From an uncultured Bacteroides sp. (GTDB lineage: Bacteria > Bacteroidota > Bacteroidia > Bacteroidales > Bacteroidaceae), in contig CAAFUN010000093.1 of NCBI GenBank assembly GCA_900766195.1, positions 1 to 64,000 of the forward strand: a stretch of 64,000 nucleotides of DNA, written 5' to 3'. Of this stretch, positions 26,767 through 35,352 are shown one piece after another (the stretch's first letter is position 1; every line of letters begins with the position of its first letter). The notes under the pieces are model-generated. The model was given only the letters and a program-made list of their open reading frames with translations, was not told the DNA's origin and did not search any database. Made by a program: the position numbers and the translations under genes.

Positions 26767-28806
26767 TCATTTTGATAAGAGGAACTTCTCTGCACGTCTA
26801 GGAGAGAACAATTCCCACAGAGAGGCCACCGTCCATCCCGGTGCGAAGATATCGTTGTAGAACCCTTTTCCATTCTTCCCGTAATCCCAATTGGTGTGCT
26901 GAACAACTTCCGGATAATACCCCACTTTGGCTATCCCACAAAGATGACCTTTCACTGGAAGTAACTGACGCATAGAAGTACTGATGACTTGCGCAAAATC
27001 CGCAAACCGTTGCTCGGCATAATGTTTAGAAAGCCAGTTGAGTACATCGGCGAATTCAAACACAAACACATCAATATGATTGTTTTCCACCGACACATTT
27101 CCCCAACCTCTGGTCTTCAACCCCAAATCGCCAAGCATCTGTCCTTGTGCAAACGGAACATCCCAAGTATAGTACCAGGACAAGGCGAAATAAGCCGCCT
27201 TTTTAGCCAATGCTGCATAATGTTCTTGCTCTGCTCCCTTAGTGGCCAAAGCCAAATAGTAAGCAGCACTCGAAGCATATAAAGAAGCCTCTTTATCTTC
27301 ACAATTAGCATCCAAAGTAGAAGAAAAATAATCAGCCTTCGAGATCAATTCTTTTTCTAAATAATCAATAGTCTTCCTAGCTGCCACCAAATAGCGTTTA
27401 TCCTTGAAATACTTATATCCCATCACTAAAGGTAAAGTGGCAGAAGGAGTACTGCCTCCACTGACATCTACAATAGAGAAATCATCTCTGAATTTGCGCG
27501 GGAAACTGCCATCTGAATTCTGCAAACGGAGAAACATATCCAGCATTCCCTTTATTCTATTTTCCCATTCAGAATGCTTCCGTCCTCTTATGCGTTCGTA
27601 ATTGAGGAAATGCAAAACAGCATAAGCACCTTCTGACTGACGACGGATACTATGAACCGGCTCTATAAAATTGCTTTTATAATGTACCACTTCATTAAAA
27701 AAACCAGCCTTAGAAAAACCATTTCGCTGATAAGTATCAAATATGCTACCTGCATTTGCTATCAAATCCTCACGCCCTTTCTGTTCCCCATATTCCAGCG
27801 CATTAAATGCATTCAGCAATGTCCGACCAACGAAACCAACTTCTGCCACATCTGTGTTTTCACAAGTAGCGGTGCGCATTTCAACTCCCGAATAGTAGTG
27901 TGTGGGATAATCACCTACGTAACTTTCCACGAAGAAATTGCTCATCGTTTCCTTCATGATATCCGGACTATAAGCTGTATTTACCTGTTTCGGTCGATTA
28001 GTATCATAACTATACTCCCACGTACGTTGCACACATTCAGAAAAGTCGGAAGCTTCGTGCGTAGAAATTTCCCAAGTCAAAGAAATGCTTTGCCCCTTAT
28101 GTAAAAGCTGAAAAGCCTCAACCGGAGGTGCCAATGTTAGTTTACGAATATATGTTTTGGGCATTTCCATATAAGGAAACCCAAAAGAAAGCACCGTTTC
28201 ACCGGATACATTCTCAAATCCAGTATAACCAATAGACGTTTCACCTGAGAGAATTACCTCCCCTTCTTTATGGGTCGTCAGCGCTTCCTTATCAAACTTA
28301 TCTAAGCGGACAACAGCCATTGAAACATTCTCTTTTTCATTGAAAACAGCTGTCAACGGAGTACTCAAACGATCCTCGCGCACTAACCAACTGTCTGATG
28401 TATGAAAAGACGGAGCCTCTTTCGGCGAGCGCAGATTGCGACGATACCAAAATCCCGGCATATAAAACAGACAATCTTCATGTTGGTAACCAGTTCTCAA
28501 CTGCTCACCATAATTGAAAAATACATCGTCCAAAGCCGTAATCTGCACATTAATCCGTTGCTTATTACCCCTCTCATCAATCTTTTGAGAAATTCTCACC
28601 GGTAGATTTCCCGAAGCAACCCATTGATATTGGACGCTATCATCCTGTGATTTCTGTAAAGACAGGGCGTAACGAATGGCATCATTACCCGGTACCTTCA
28701 GCGCAATACTAGCCGATATATTCCCAAACTTATGACCATTCGCCACCCCCTCTGTTAGCCCAATCACCAACATAATAAACCCTAAAAACAATCTTTTTAC
28801 ATTCAT
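26767..28806 (-). CDS. secreted protein of unknown family, probably a helical-barrel glycan-active enzyme
   Basis: I do not recognise this family. The protein (about 679 residues from the ATG at 28806) has a signal peptide, then a beta-rich N-terminal half of about 270 residues. A helical C-terminal half follows, with repeated aromatic and acidic blocks such as RRQSEGAYAVLHFL, RLQNSDGSFPRKF, DANCEDKEASLYASSAAYY and SVENNHIDVFVFEFADVL. The pattern resembles (alpha/alpha)6-barrel glycosidases or lyases. An upstream in-frame TTG at 28825-28827 is a less likely start. It is the last gene of the PUL on the minus strand, so a role in degrading the locus's glycan is inferred. The acidic residues in those blocks are candidate catalytic groups. 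Confidence 0.6.
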   Translation of the reverse strand: MNVKRLFLGFIMLVIGLTEGVANGHKFGNISASIALKVPGNDAIRYALSLQKSQDDSVQYQWVASGNLPVRISQKIDERGNKQRINVQITALDDVFFNYGEQLRTGYQHEDCLFYMPGFWYRRNLRSPKEAPSFHTSDSWLVREDRLSTPLTAVFNEKENVSMAVVRLDKFDKEALTTHKEGEVILSGETSIGYTGFENVSGETVLSFGFPYMEMPKTYIRKLTLAPPVEAFQLLHKGQSISLTWEISTHEASDFSECVQRTWEYSYDTNRPKQVNTAYSPDIMKETMSNFFVESYVGDYPTHYYSGVEMRTATCENTDVAEVGFVGRTLLNAFNALEYGEQKGREDLIANAGSIFDTYQRNGFSKAGFFNEVVHYKSNFIEPVHSIRRQSEGAYAVLHFLNYERIRGRKHSEWENRIKGMLDMFLRLQNSDGSFPRKFRDDFSIVDVSGGSTPSATLPLVMGYKYFKDKRYLVAARKTIDYLEKELISKADYFSSTLDANCEDKEASLYASSAAYYLALATKGAEQEHYAALAKKAAYFALSWYYTWDVPFAQGQMLGDLGLKTRGWGNVSVENNHIDVFVFEFADVLNWLSKHYAEQRFADFAQVISTSMRQLLPVKGHLCGIAKVGYYPEVVQHTNWDYGKNGKGFYNDIFAPGWTVASLWELFSPRRAEKFLLSK

Positions 28807-28866
28807 ATTCCTCAGTCTTTTTACCAAAACTTTTTCTTTTTATCCTCTTTATTCAAAACCCCTCAA

Positions 28867-29163
28867 TCAACGAAACATAGGCTTCTCACTTTCCAATGAA
28901 GGAGAGTCCGTTCTCACTAATGACCAGCCATCTTTCCACTCAACCTTATCCAACATCAAGACCCGCCCTTCTGGATTCGCCGTACTAACCGCATGATAAA
29001 ACATCCAATCATTACCTGCATCATCAGTTACAATTTCAGAGTTATGCCCCGTACCAACAAAAGCACTATTTTTATGAATCAACACTTCATGATGATTATC
29101 CAGCATCCGGTTTCCATTCCTATCAAGGTAAGGACCAAACAAACCACAGCGAATAATTATTAA
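28867..29163 (-). pseudogene. C-terminal fragment of a GH43 glycosidase
   Basis: The open frame (stop just upstream at 29164-29166) reads LFGPYLDRNGNRMLDNHHEV, then GTGHNSEIVTDDAGNDWMFYH and GRVLMLDKVEW. It lines up with the last third of the intact GH43 encoded at 32837-33862 (LFGPYVDKAGKSMMDNAYEV, GTGHNSGVITDDKGADWIMYH, GRCLMLDPVVW). The three catalytic acids of GH43 lie in the missing part, and there is no ATG. The fragment is therefore not an active enzyme. It is diverged from, not identical to, the intact gene, so it was a separate GH43. Confidence 0.85.
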
Positions 29164-29221
29164 TCAAAGAACAGACACCGCGAATCTGAATGGAAGCATC
29201 TTCACCATCTCTACCCCTACT
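29144..29221 (-). pseudogene. possible fragment of a SusC-like receptor plug domain
   Basis: The minus-strand frame reads SRGRDGEDASIQIRGVCSLI and then NNYSLW, close to the plug consensus of SusC-type receptors (G-x-x-G-E-D-A-x-I-x-I-R-G-x-x-S-x-x-N-N-x-P-L). A stop lies just upstream. It joins the GH43 fragment in another frame. The match is short and the call tentative. Nothing else was recognised in 29222-29518. Confidence 0.35.
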
Positions 29222-29518
29222 ATGTACAGGCTAAGAGAAACTACTTCTAAATCAGAGAAACAAGAAATCACCCCGGGACGAGGAATGTTACCGTATTCAT
29301 TTGCAAGATTATAAGAGAAACCTTCGCAGATGTGAAGCTATTTTACGAATATTGTATATAAGTTGCGCATAGAGTGATGACATATTAGAAGTTTGATCAC
29401 TGCTAATATGCTAAATATCAAAAATATGCACAACCTATATTCACACATCTTATTAACTAATTAATTCCACCTACGTTTTTTTCTAAGTAATAAAATTCAT
29501 TAAGCTTATAATGGAGCG

Positions 29519-32041
29519 CTATTTCACATATTCTATAAACCAATCTGTTGTGCCTTGATCTATATTTTGTCTTTTTAAAATTTCGGGTAAACAGATATAA
29601 TTTTTACGGAAACTTTCAACACGTTGTTTGAACTCCTCAGGTTTATAAGTCATTGCACGTCCAGCAGACTCCATTGTACCCAATTCTTCACTTAAAACAA
29701 CACCAGCCTGACGCTTCTTCAAAGCAAGTATGGCTTGTTGCATATGATGTAACTGTGCACTAAGTCCATCGCTGACTATAGGAGCATCAACTGGATAAGT
29801 GATTATCACCGTCTTTTCTACTGAACAATTTGTTTCAGGAACATCAATGGTTAATGCCAGTTCGTTACCATCATAAGTGAAAGCAACGGGATTACCATTT
29901 ACCGTAACTTCTTCCGGTACGGCGGATGCCATTACTCTTACTTTAAAATTACGGTTTGTAGGCATGTCTTTATATTCGCCTTTGCGGGCATCAATCTTTA
30001 TTGTTTGTACATTACCCTTTTTATCGGAAGTCAATAAGGTTGTGGCATACCTAGTAGCATAATCCTTATCATTTCCGTTATCTTCATACATATTAAATAA
30101 GCCGCTTTGTCCTGGAAATACCGTCACAATAATAGGTTCTTCATTACTTTGTAAATTTTTCACTTCTTTATCATAGAAAGGAAGTACGGAACCCGCTTTT
30201 ACATAGATAGGATATTCATCCAACCGAAATGTCCGTTCAATAGTTTGTCCACCCTTCAAAAGAGTTCCGGTCTGCCATTCATACCAATCATTTCCGGTCG
30301 GAAGCCATACTTTTAGCTTTGACTTATTATTCTCCATTGGTGCAGTAATAGGATATACCAGCATATTATCTCCAAACATATATTCGTTCTTATTATCATA
30401 AGCCTCTTTATTCTCAGGATAATCATAATACATCGGACGACAAAGAGATAAAGCATCATCATACGTTTTACGAGCCATCGCATAGACATAAGGAGCTATT
30501 TGGTAACGTTCTTGTATAGTATTGCGTATAATTGTGAAGTACTCATTATTAAATGCCCAAGGTTCTTTATTCAAGTTAGAATTCTTTGTAGAGTGAGTAC
30601 GCAAAATAGGGCTTAATACGCCGAATTGCAACCAACGCACATAAAGTTCTGGATCAATATGGTTAGCCGCAGTATGACCACCTATATCATGACTCCAATA
30701 ACCATAAAGCACATTTGATGCAGTAGAATTAAAATAAGGTTGGAAATCAAGCGAAGCCCATGATATAAACGAATCTCCGGAGAAACCGATTTGATAACGA
30801 TGGTTACCCAAACCGCCCCATCTATGATATAACAAAGGCCGGGTATCACCATTACGCTCCATATTAGAGAACAACACATAATTAATCCACCATGTATTAC
30901 TCAAATTGGTATATCTCGCATCGTTCAAACGTTGTTGCCAATCTAACCACCAGAAATCAATTCCTATTTTTTCCATAGGTCGAAGAATAGTATTCAGCCA
31001 CCCACTCATAAACAGCTTGTTCGATCCTTCATAAGGAATGATTTTTGTTATAGTTGTATCAATTTTCATCCATTTAGCTAAAGTTGGATAGTCTTCTTCA
31101 TAAGAAGCAACACCATCAGCTGGATGAATATTTAATGTTACATGTAATTTATTCTTTTTTAAATAGCTCAATAGACCTGCAGGATCAGGGAACAGGCGAC
31201 GGTTCCAAGTATACCCAGTCCAGCCGCCTTTACCCTTTTCTGTATAGTGCCAATCCATATCAATAACTAATACATCAAGCGGAAGGTCATAAGTATGAAA
31301 ATTATCGACTAATGAACGGAGCTCATTGTCTGAATAGCTCCAGTAACGAGACCACCAATATCCGAAAGTATAACGAGGAGGCAATGGTACTTTACCCGAG
31401 AAAGCCGTAAAATCTTTAAGTGCCGATTTGTAGTTATGACCATAAGCCATAAAATACCAATCCTGACTATTTGAGGTCTGGCGTTCTGTCACCCATGGCC
31501 AATCAGAATTATCAAACAAATAACTATTAGAGTCATCGATAAAGGTCCATCCATCGGTAGAAAGCAAGCCATCTTCAATAGGCATTGCTTTTTTAGTATC
31601 CCAATGAATGTTTCCATTGTATCCGTCAAGAGTACGATAAGTACCTTTTAAATTACCGGTATTTGTAACTCCTGGCTTCCAAGCAAAAGGTTTTACACCC
31701 TTTGCTGAAATAACACTTAAGTTGGTATTAGTGAACTTACCACTGTTCTTTAAGTATTTCACAATCATTTTGGATGTTTGTACTTCAATAGTTTTTCCAC
31801 TGCTTTTTATGTTACAATTTACCTGAGAATTTTCGCGGTTTATAGCTACAAAAGAAGCATTATCTACAAATTTACCACTGGGTTCCCACTCAAAACGGAC
31901 AACCCCATCTGTTATTAATGTAATACGTACTTCTTTATCTTGGTAAACAATATTGGATGCTTTTGTCTGGCTTTGGACACGGCAGGTAAAAAGCAATAAA
32001 CATAATAAAGAAAGAAATTTAATAAAAGTTATTCGTTTCAT
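29519..32041 (-). CDS. glycoside hydrolase family 31
   Basis: A secreted retaining alpha-glycosidase (alpha-glucosidase, xylosidase or galactosidase activity). The ATG at 32041 gives a clean signal peptide (MKRITFIKFLSLLCLLLF) and 840 residues; the reading can be extended upstream to 32083 without good support. An N-terminal beta-sandwich precedes the barrel with PPRYTFGYWWSRYW. The nucleophile is Asp367 in FWWLDWQQ and the acid/base Asp423 in GFSGDSF. C-terminal beta domains follow. The WLDW form with a Gln-Gln tail differs from common maltase-type enzymes, so activity on galactose or xylose branches is possible. It is the last gene of the Sus operon. Confidence 0.93.
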   Translation of the reverse strand: MKRITFIKFLSLLCLLLFTCRVQSQTKASNIVYQDKEVRITLITDGVVRFEWEPSGKFVDNASFVAINRENSQVNCNIKSSGKTIEVQTSKMIVKYLKNSGKFTNTNLSVISAKGVKPFAWKPGVTNTGNLKGTYRTLDGYNGNIHWDTKKAMPIEDGLLSTDGWTFIDDSNSYLFDNSDWPWVTERQTSNSQDWYFMAYGHNYKSALKDFTAFSGKVPLPPRYTFGYWWSRYWSYSDNELRSLVDNFHTYDLPLDVLVIDMDWHYTEKGKGGWTGYTWNRRLFPDPAGLLSYLKKNKLHVTLNIHPADGVASYEEDYPTLAKWMKIDTTITKIIPYEGSNKLFMSGWLNTILRPMEKIGIDFWWLDWQQRLNDARYTNLSNTWWINYVLFSNMERNGDTRPLLYHRWGGLGNHRYQIGFSGDSFISWASLDFQPYFNSTASNVLYGYWSHDIGGHTAANHIDPELYVRWLQFGVLSPILRTHSTKNSNLNKEPWAFNNEYFTIIRNTIQERYQIAPYVYAMARKTYDDALSLCRPMYYDYPENKEAYDNKNEYMFGDNMLVYPITAPMENNKSKLKVWLPTGNDWYEWQTGTLLKGGQTIERTFRLDEYPIYVKAGSVLPFYDKEVKNLQSNEEPIIVTVFPGQSGLFNMYEDNGNDKDYATRYATTLLTSDKKGNVQTIKIDARKGEYKDMPTNRNFKVRVMASAVPEEVTVNGNPVAFTYDGNELALTIDVPETNCSVEKTVIITYPVDAPIVSDGLSAQLHHMQQAILALKKRQAGVVLSEELGTMESAGRAMTYKPEEFKQRVESFRKNYICLPEILKRQNIDQGTTDWFIEYVK

Positions 32042-32352
32042 ATAAAAGCATTTATAATTAGGTATACTTTTAGGTTTAATCAAAATAAGTCAAAAAAGGC
32101 TCAACGTCTATTTTGCTTAATTCAAAATTCCTCATAATAAGTAATAGATGTTGTTACAAAAAGTTAGGTCCTGCAAAATAAACGATCTTTAATATCACAC
32201 TATTATGGCAAATCTTAGCATTTCAATTTTATCTGATCACATACATCACAAAGGTATTGTATTGATTTCACACTTACAGATATTAGTATTGAAGATGAAA
32301 AATGAATTCGTCATGCAGGATCCTTCCTCAACATATAATAATCTATGCTCAT

Positions 32353-32808
32353 TCATTGAATAGTTTCCTGAACATAAGCCACATTAATCGTAGCCGAAAT
32401 GCTATCTGCCACACCATCGGTTCTTGTTCCTGTAATCTTCAGCTGTAATACGGGAATTGTTCCATCGGTTAACTCCATCTGGCTCAAATAATCCAAAATC
32501 TGTTTATCCGAAAGGGTCATGCTTTTTACATTATATTGTCCCAGTTTACTCCTATCGGGAAGTGAAAGTTTCGTGGTATTCACAGTATTTGATAGAGTCA
32601 AAGTGTACGAAGGCGAATTGATGTCAATCCAACGAATGGTAGCTACTGTGGTATCGGCGGCAATCTTTCCTATATTGACCGTATAATCTGAAAGTTCCAT
32701 CTTCATTTTAGTAGCCAATGGCTTTCCCATTCCGTTATTGTCACATGCATTCAAGACGCAAATGCCAACTAAACAAAACATGATATAAAAAAGAACATTT
32801 TTTCTCAT
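32353..32808 (-). CDS. small lipoprotein of the PUL, resembling a lone SusE N-terminal domain
   Basis: From the ATG at 32808 the protein is about 151 residues with a lipoprotein signal (lipobox LNAC, then DNN), so it sits in a membrane, likely outer. The remainder is one beta-sandwich-like domain with alternating Thr/Ser strands, similar in style to the N-terminal domain of SusE-type proteins, without carbohydrate-binding repeats. Longer upstream starts overlap the GH43 gene and lack a signal. Its role is unknown; an accessory surface glycan-binding or scaffold role is inferred from position. Confidence 0.6.
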   Translation of the reverse strand: MRKNVLFYIMFCLVGICVLNACDNNGMGKPLATKMKMELSDYTVNIGKIAADTTVATIRWIDINSPSYTLTLSNTVNTTKLSLPDRSKLGQYNVKSMTLSDKQILDYLSQMELTDGTIPVLQLKITGTRTDGVADSISATINVAYVQETIQ

Positions 32809-32836
32809 GATTCTTTGTGTTAAATTAGTCATAAAA

Positions 32837-33862
32837 TTAATTATTAAAAGAAGGGCCTTGCATTGAAGAAGAAGAAGCAATTCCATCTTTCACTGTAGGC
32901 CAATCTTCCACCCATACCACAGGATCAAGCATTAGACAACGACCGGCATCTGGATCAGATACAAGGAAAGCATGATACATTATCCAATCCGCTCCTTTAT
33001 CATCGGTAATAACTCCCGAATTATGCCCGGTTCCTTTGAAAGCATCGCTTCCCGCTATCAAAACTTCGTACGCATTGTCCATCATACTTTTTCCCGCTTT
33101 ATCCACATAAGGACCAAACAAAGAAGTGGATCTTCCTACCACAGTCCTGTAAGTAGAATTCAGACCTTCACAGCAAGAACCCACCGAAGCAAACATATAA
33201 TAATAATTATTGCGTTTATAAATATAAGTCCCTTCAAAGGCCTTACCGGCAATCTTTACCGGAATACTCCCAGATTTGATTTTTAAACCGTTATTGGTAA
33301 GTTCCACGCAGTATATGCCTTGAAAGCTACCCCATATCAAGTATTTATGTCCATCTTCTTCAAAGAAGCATTGATCTATGCTGTTCAATACTCCGATGTT
33401 TTTACTTATCAGCAAACTACCTTGATCTGTAAAAGGACCTCCAGGCTTTAACGATGTAGCTACACCTATGCCATTATTATAAATCTCACCCCACTTCGAA
33501 AGAGAATAATAAAGTACATATTTGCCATTTATATACCGAATGTCTGGAGCCCAAAGAGCACCTCCTGATAAGAACGAAGGGCGGGTTTCATTTGTAAAAG
33601 CGGTACCTATGAGTGTCCAATTTACCATATCTTTAGACTGATATATTGGTATATTATGAGTGTCCTCTGTAGAGTAAGCATAAAACAAACCATCGCGTGC
33701 TCTGATAACAGTTGGATCAGGGGTACTCAGTTTTAGTACTGGATTTGTATAACGACTGGATGTAATACCTCCAAATATTGGCGCATCATCATTTTTTGCA
33801 CTTGAACATCCACATGCGCACCCCAATAATGCCATAAAAAACATAATTTTATATCGATTCAT
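32837..33862 (-). CDS. glycoside hydrolase family 43 lipoprotein (arabinan-active type)
   Basis: A five-bladed propeller inverting glycosidase, 341 residues, with a lipoprotein signal (LLGC/CGCSS), so it is probably surface- or periplasm-facing and membrane-anchored. The catalytic triad is visible: base Asp49 in TPDPTVIR, pKa-modulating Asp163 in NSIDQCF and acid Glu210 in AFEGTYI. The GSCCEGLNSTYR block is typical of arabinan endo- and exo-arabinanases, so an alpha-L-arabinose linkage is the likely target. It is followed by the small lipoprotein gene and preceded by the SusE-like gene. Confidence 0.93.
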   Translation of the reverse strand: MNRYKIMFFMALLGCACGCSSAKNDDAPIFGGITSSRYTNPVLKLSTPDPTVIRARDGLFYAYSTEDTHNIPIYQSKDMVNWTLIGTAFTNETRPSFLSGGALWAPDIRYINGKYVLYYSLSKWGEIYNNGIGVATSLKPGGPFTDQGSLLISKNIGVLNSIDQCFFEEDGHKYLIWGSFQGIYCVELTNNGLKIKSGSIPVKIAGKAFEGTYIYKRNNYYYMFASVGSCCEGLNSTYRTVVGRSTSLFGPYVDKAGKSMMDNAYEVLIAGSDAFKGTGHNSGVITDDKGADWIMYHAFLVSDPDAGRCLMLDPVVWVEDWPTVKDGIASSSSMQGPSFNN

Positions 33863-33900
33863 TTTTTATTACAATTAAATTATTTATTTCAACTTTATAT

Positions 33901-35322
33901 TTACTCAATCATTGTGAGCTTCATGGTGTGAAGATCGAGTTTAACTGTCCAGCGACCATTTACACCCGGCTTAAATTTATTATCACCAATACCATTTGCT
34001 CTGACCACTGCGTCCAACCACACATTGCATGGATTTAAGGAAGTTGAATTAGCAGAAACAATCTCTGATGCATATTGATTAGGATTAGTAAGAATCTTAA
34101 AGGTACTTTCTCCTGATACTTGAAAATCGGTTGTTAGACTCCAAATTTCTGGATGATTTTTCAGATCGGCTTGCTTAAAACTGCAGTTACTGTATGCTTG
34201 TGACAAATTCCAACCGGCTTTTACCAAAGCATCGCCAATCCCCCATAGTCCTCCATAAGGTAGCGTGTATACATCAAGGCAAATCAATTTCATATCTGCC
34301 AGATTAGCAGTTATTTCATAATATGCTTTTTTTGCTATCTTAATCATACTTCCCGAAGACGACTCCACCAAGGAACCTTCATTACTTCCAGGGATATATG
34401 CGGGCCAAGTTGTATTTTTGTCACGTGCAAAACGTATTTCAGTACCGGCATCCAACATACCACTCCAATGGAAAACATCCGAACCCATCTCAAGGTCTGT
34501 TAATGCCGTTACAGTCTCCTGATTACCAATTGCAGTAACCATATAAAGATGGTAGATAGGAATAACCGTTGTTATTACAGACATCTTGTTCAAGTCAACA
34601 ACAATATCGAATACCCCTTGCTTATCTGCGGAGAAATGATCACCACTGCCATCTTTTGAATAGACAACAACATCTGCAGTTGAACCTTTAATATAAGCCG
34701 GATATCCGTTCTCTTTATTTGTGGTAAACCAATATTCGCATGGATCAAGCTGACCTTTCCAATGATAAATGCCCTCTTGATCAGTAGCCTCCATTGATAT
34801 GGCACGACTTTGCCCTGCCGTATTAGCCATGATGTACATGATATCCGAAGGATCGTAACCGGAAACCTTAAACTGGACTTTCGAGAGTTCAGGCTTTAAG
34901 TATTTCTTCGATGTTGTCACTTCGGCAATAACTTCACCAACAACTGTTGTTGTACTTCCCACACTGACATGCCATGAATTCAACAAATCATTAATTTCAC
35001 GAGCTGTCCAACTGATTGAATGTGTTCCACGCTCTATCTTAATTAACTCGCTCTGATTATCTTTTTTGTCAGCCTGATACAACCTAAAATAATAACTCAA
35101 TTGGGTATCGGCACCACGATCGGCTGCTTCTTTCCAAGTAAAAGTAACCACTTGTTTATTGGCGTCCACCCTCTCAAGTATAAGGCTATCTGTTGATGCT
35201 ACCAATTTCATCTGACCATCAGGTGAATTTAGTGTATAGTATTCAGGGTCTGAGTTACAACCTGTAAAGAAAGGCAGTAAAAGCAAGAATAAACACAAGT
35301 ATATTTGTTTTTTAACTTTCAT
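33901..35322 (-). CDS. SusE/SusF-like surface glycan-binding lipoprotein
   Basis: A 473-residue lipoprotein (lipobox FTGC at about 19-22). A SusE-type N-terminal domain with LERVDANKQVVTFTWKEAA is followed by two or three starch-binding-like beta-sandwich modules. Two of these contain the repeated pattern W-P/Y-P-A-Y-I-x-G-S. It would hold the glycan at the cell surface beside SusCD. Its position right after susD is the classic SusE slot. The ligand cannot be deduced. Confidence 0.88.
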   Translation of the reverse strand: MKVKKQIYLCLFLLLLPFFTGCNSDPEYYTLNSPDGQMKLVASTDSLILERVDANKQVVTFTWKEAADRGADTQLSYYFRLYQADKKDNQSELIKIERGTHSISWTAREINDLLNSWHVSVGSTTTVVGEVIAEVTTSKKYLKPELSKVQFKVSGYDPSDIMYIMANTAGQSRAISMEATDQEGIYHWKGQLDPCEYWFTTNKENGYPAYIKGSTADVVVYSKDGSGDHFSADKQGVFDIVVDLNKMSVITTVIPIYHLYMVTAIGNQETVTALTDLEMGSDVFHWSGMLDAGTEIRFARDKNTTWPAYIPGSNEGSLVESSSGSMIKIAKKAYYEITANLADMKLICLDVYTLPYGGLWGIGDALVKAGWNLSQAYSNCSFKQADLKNHPEIWSLTTDFQVSGESTFKILTNPNQYASEIVSANSTSLNPCNVWLDAVVRANGIGDNKFKPGVNGRWTVKLDLHTMKLTMIE

Positions 35323-35352
35323 AGCTCTATAAATATTAGATTATCCATAATA

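Noticed and set aside
26675..26860. 61-codon plus-strand frame
   Set aside because: It overlaps the end of the unassigned PUL gene antisense and has no protein-like features.
29519..32083. Longer start for the GH31 gene
   Set aside because: The extension precedes a clean signal peptide at 32041 and would bury it.
32809..32886. Upstream start of the small lipoprotein gene
   Set aside because: It overlaps the GH43 coding end and would hide the lipoprotein signal.
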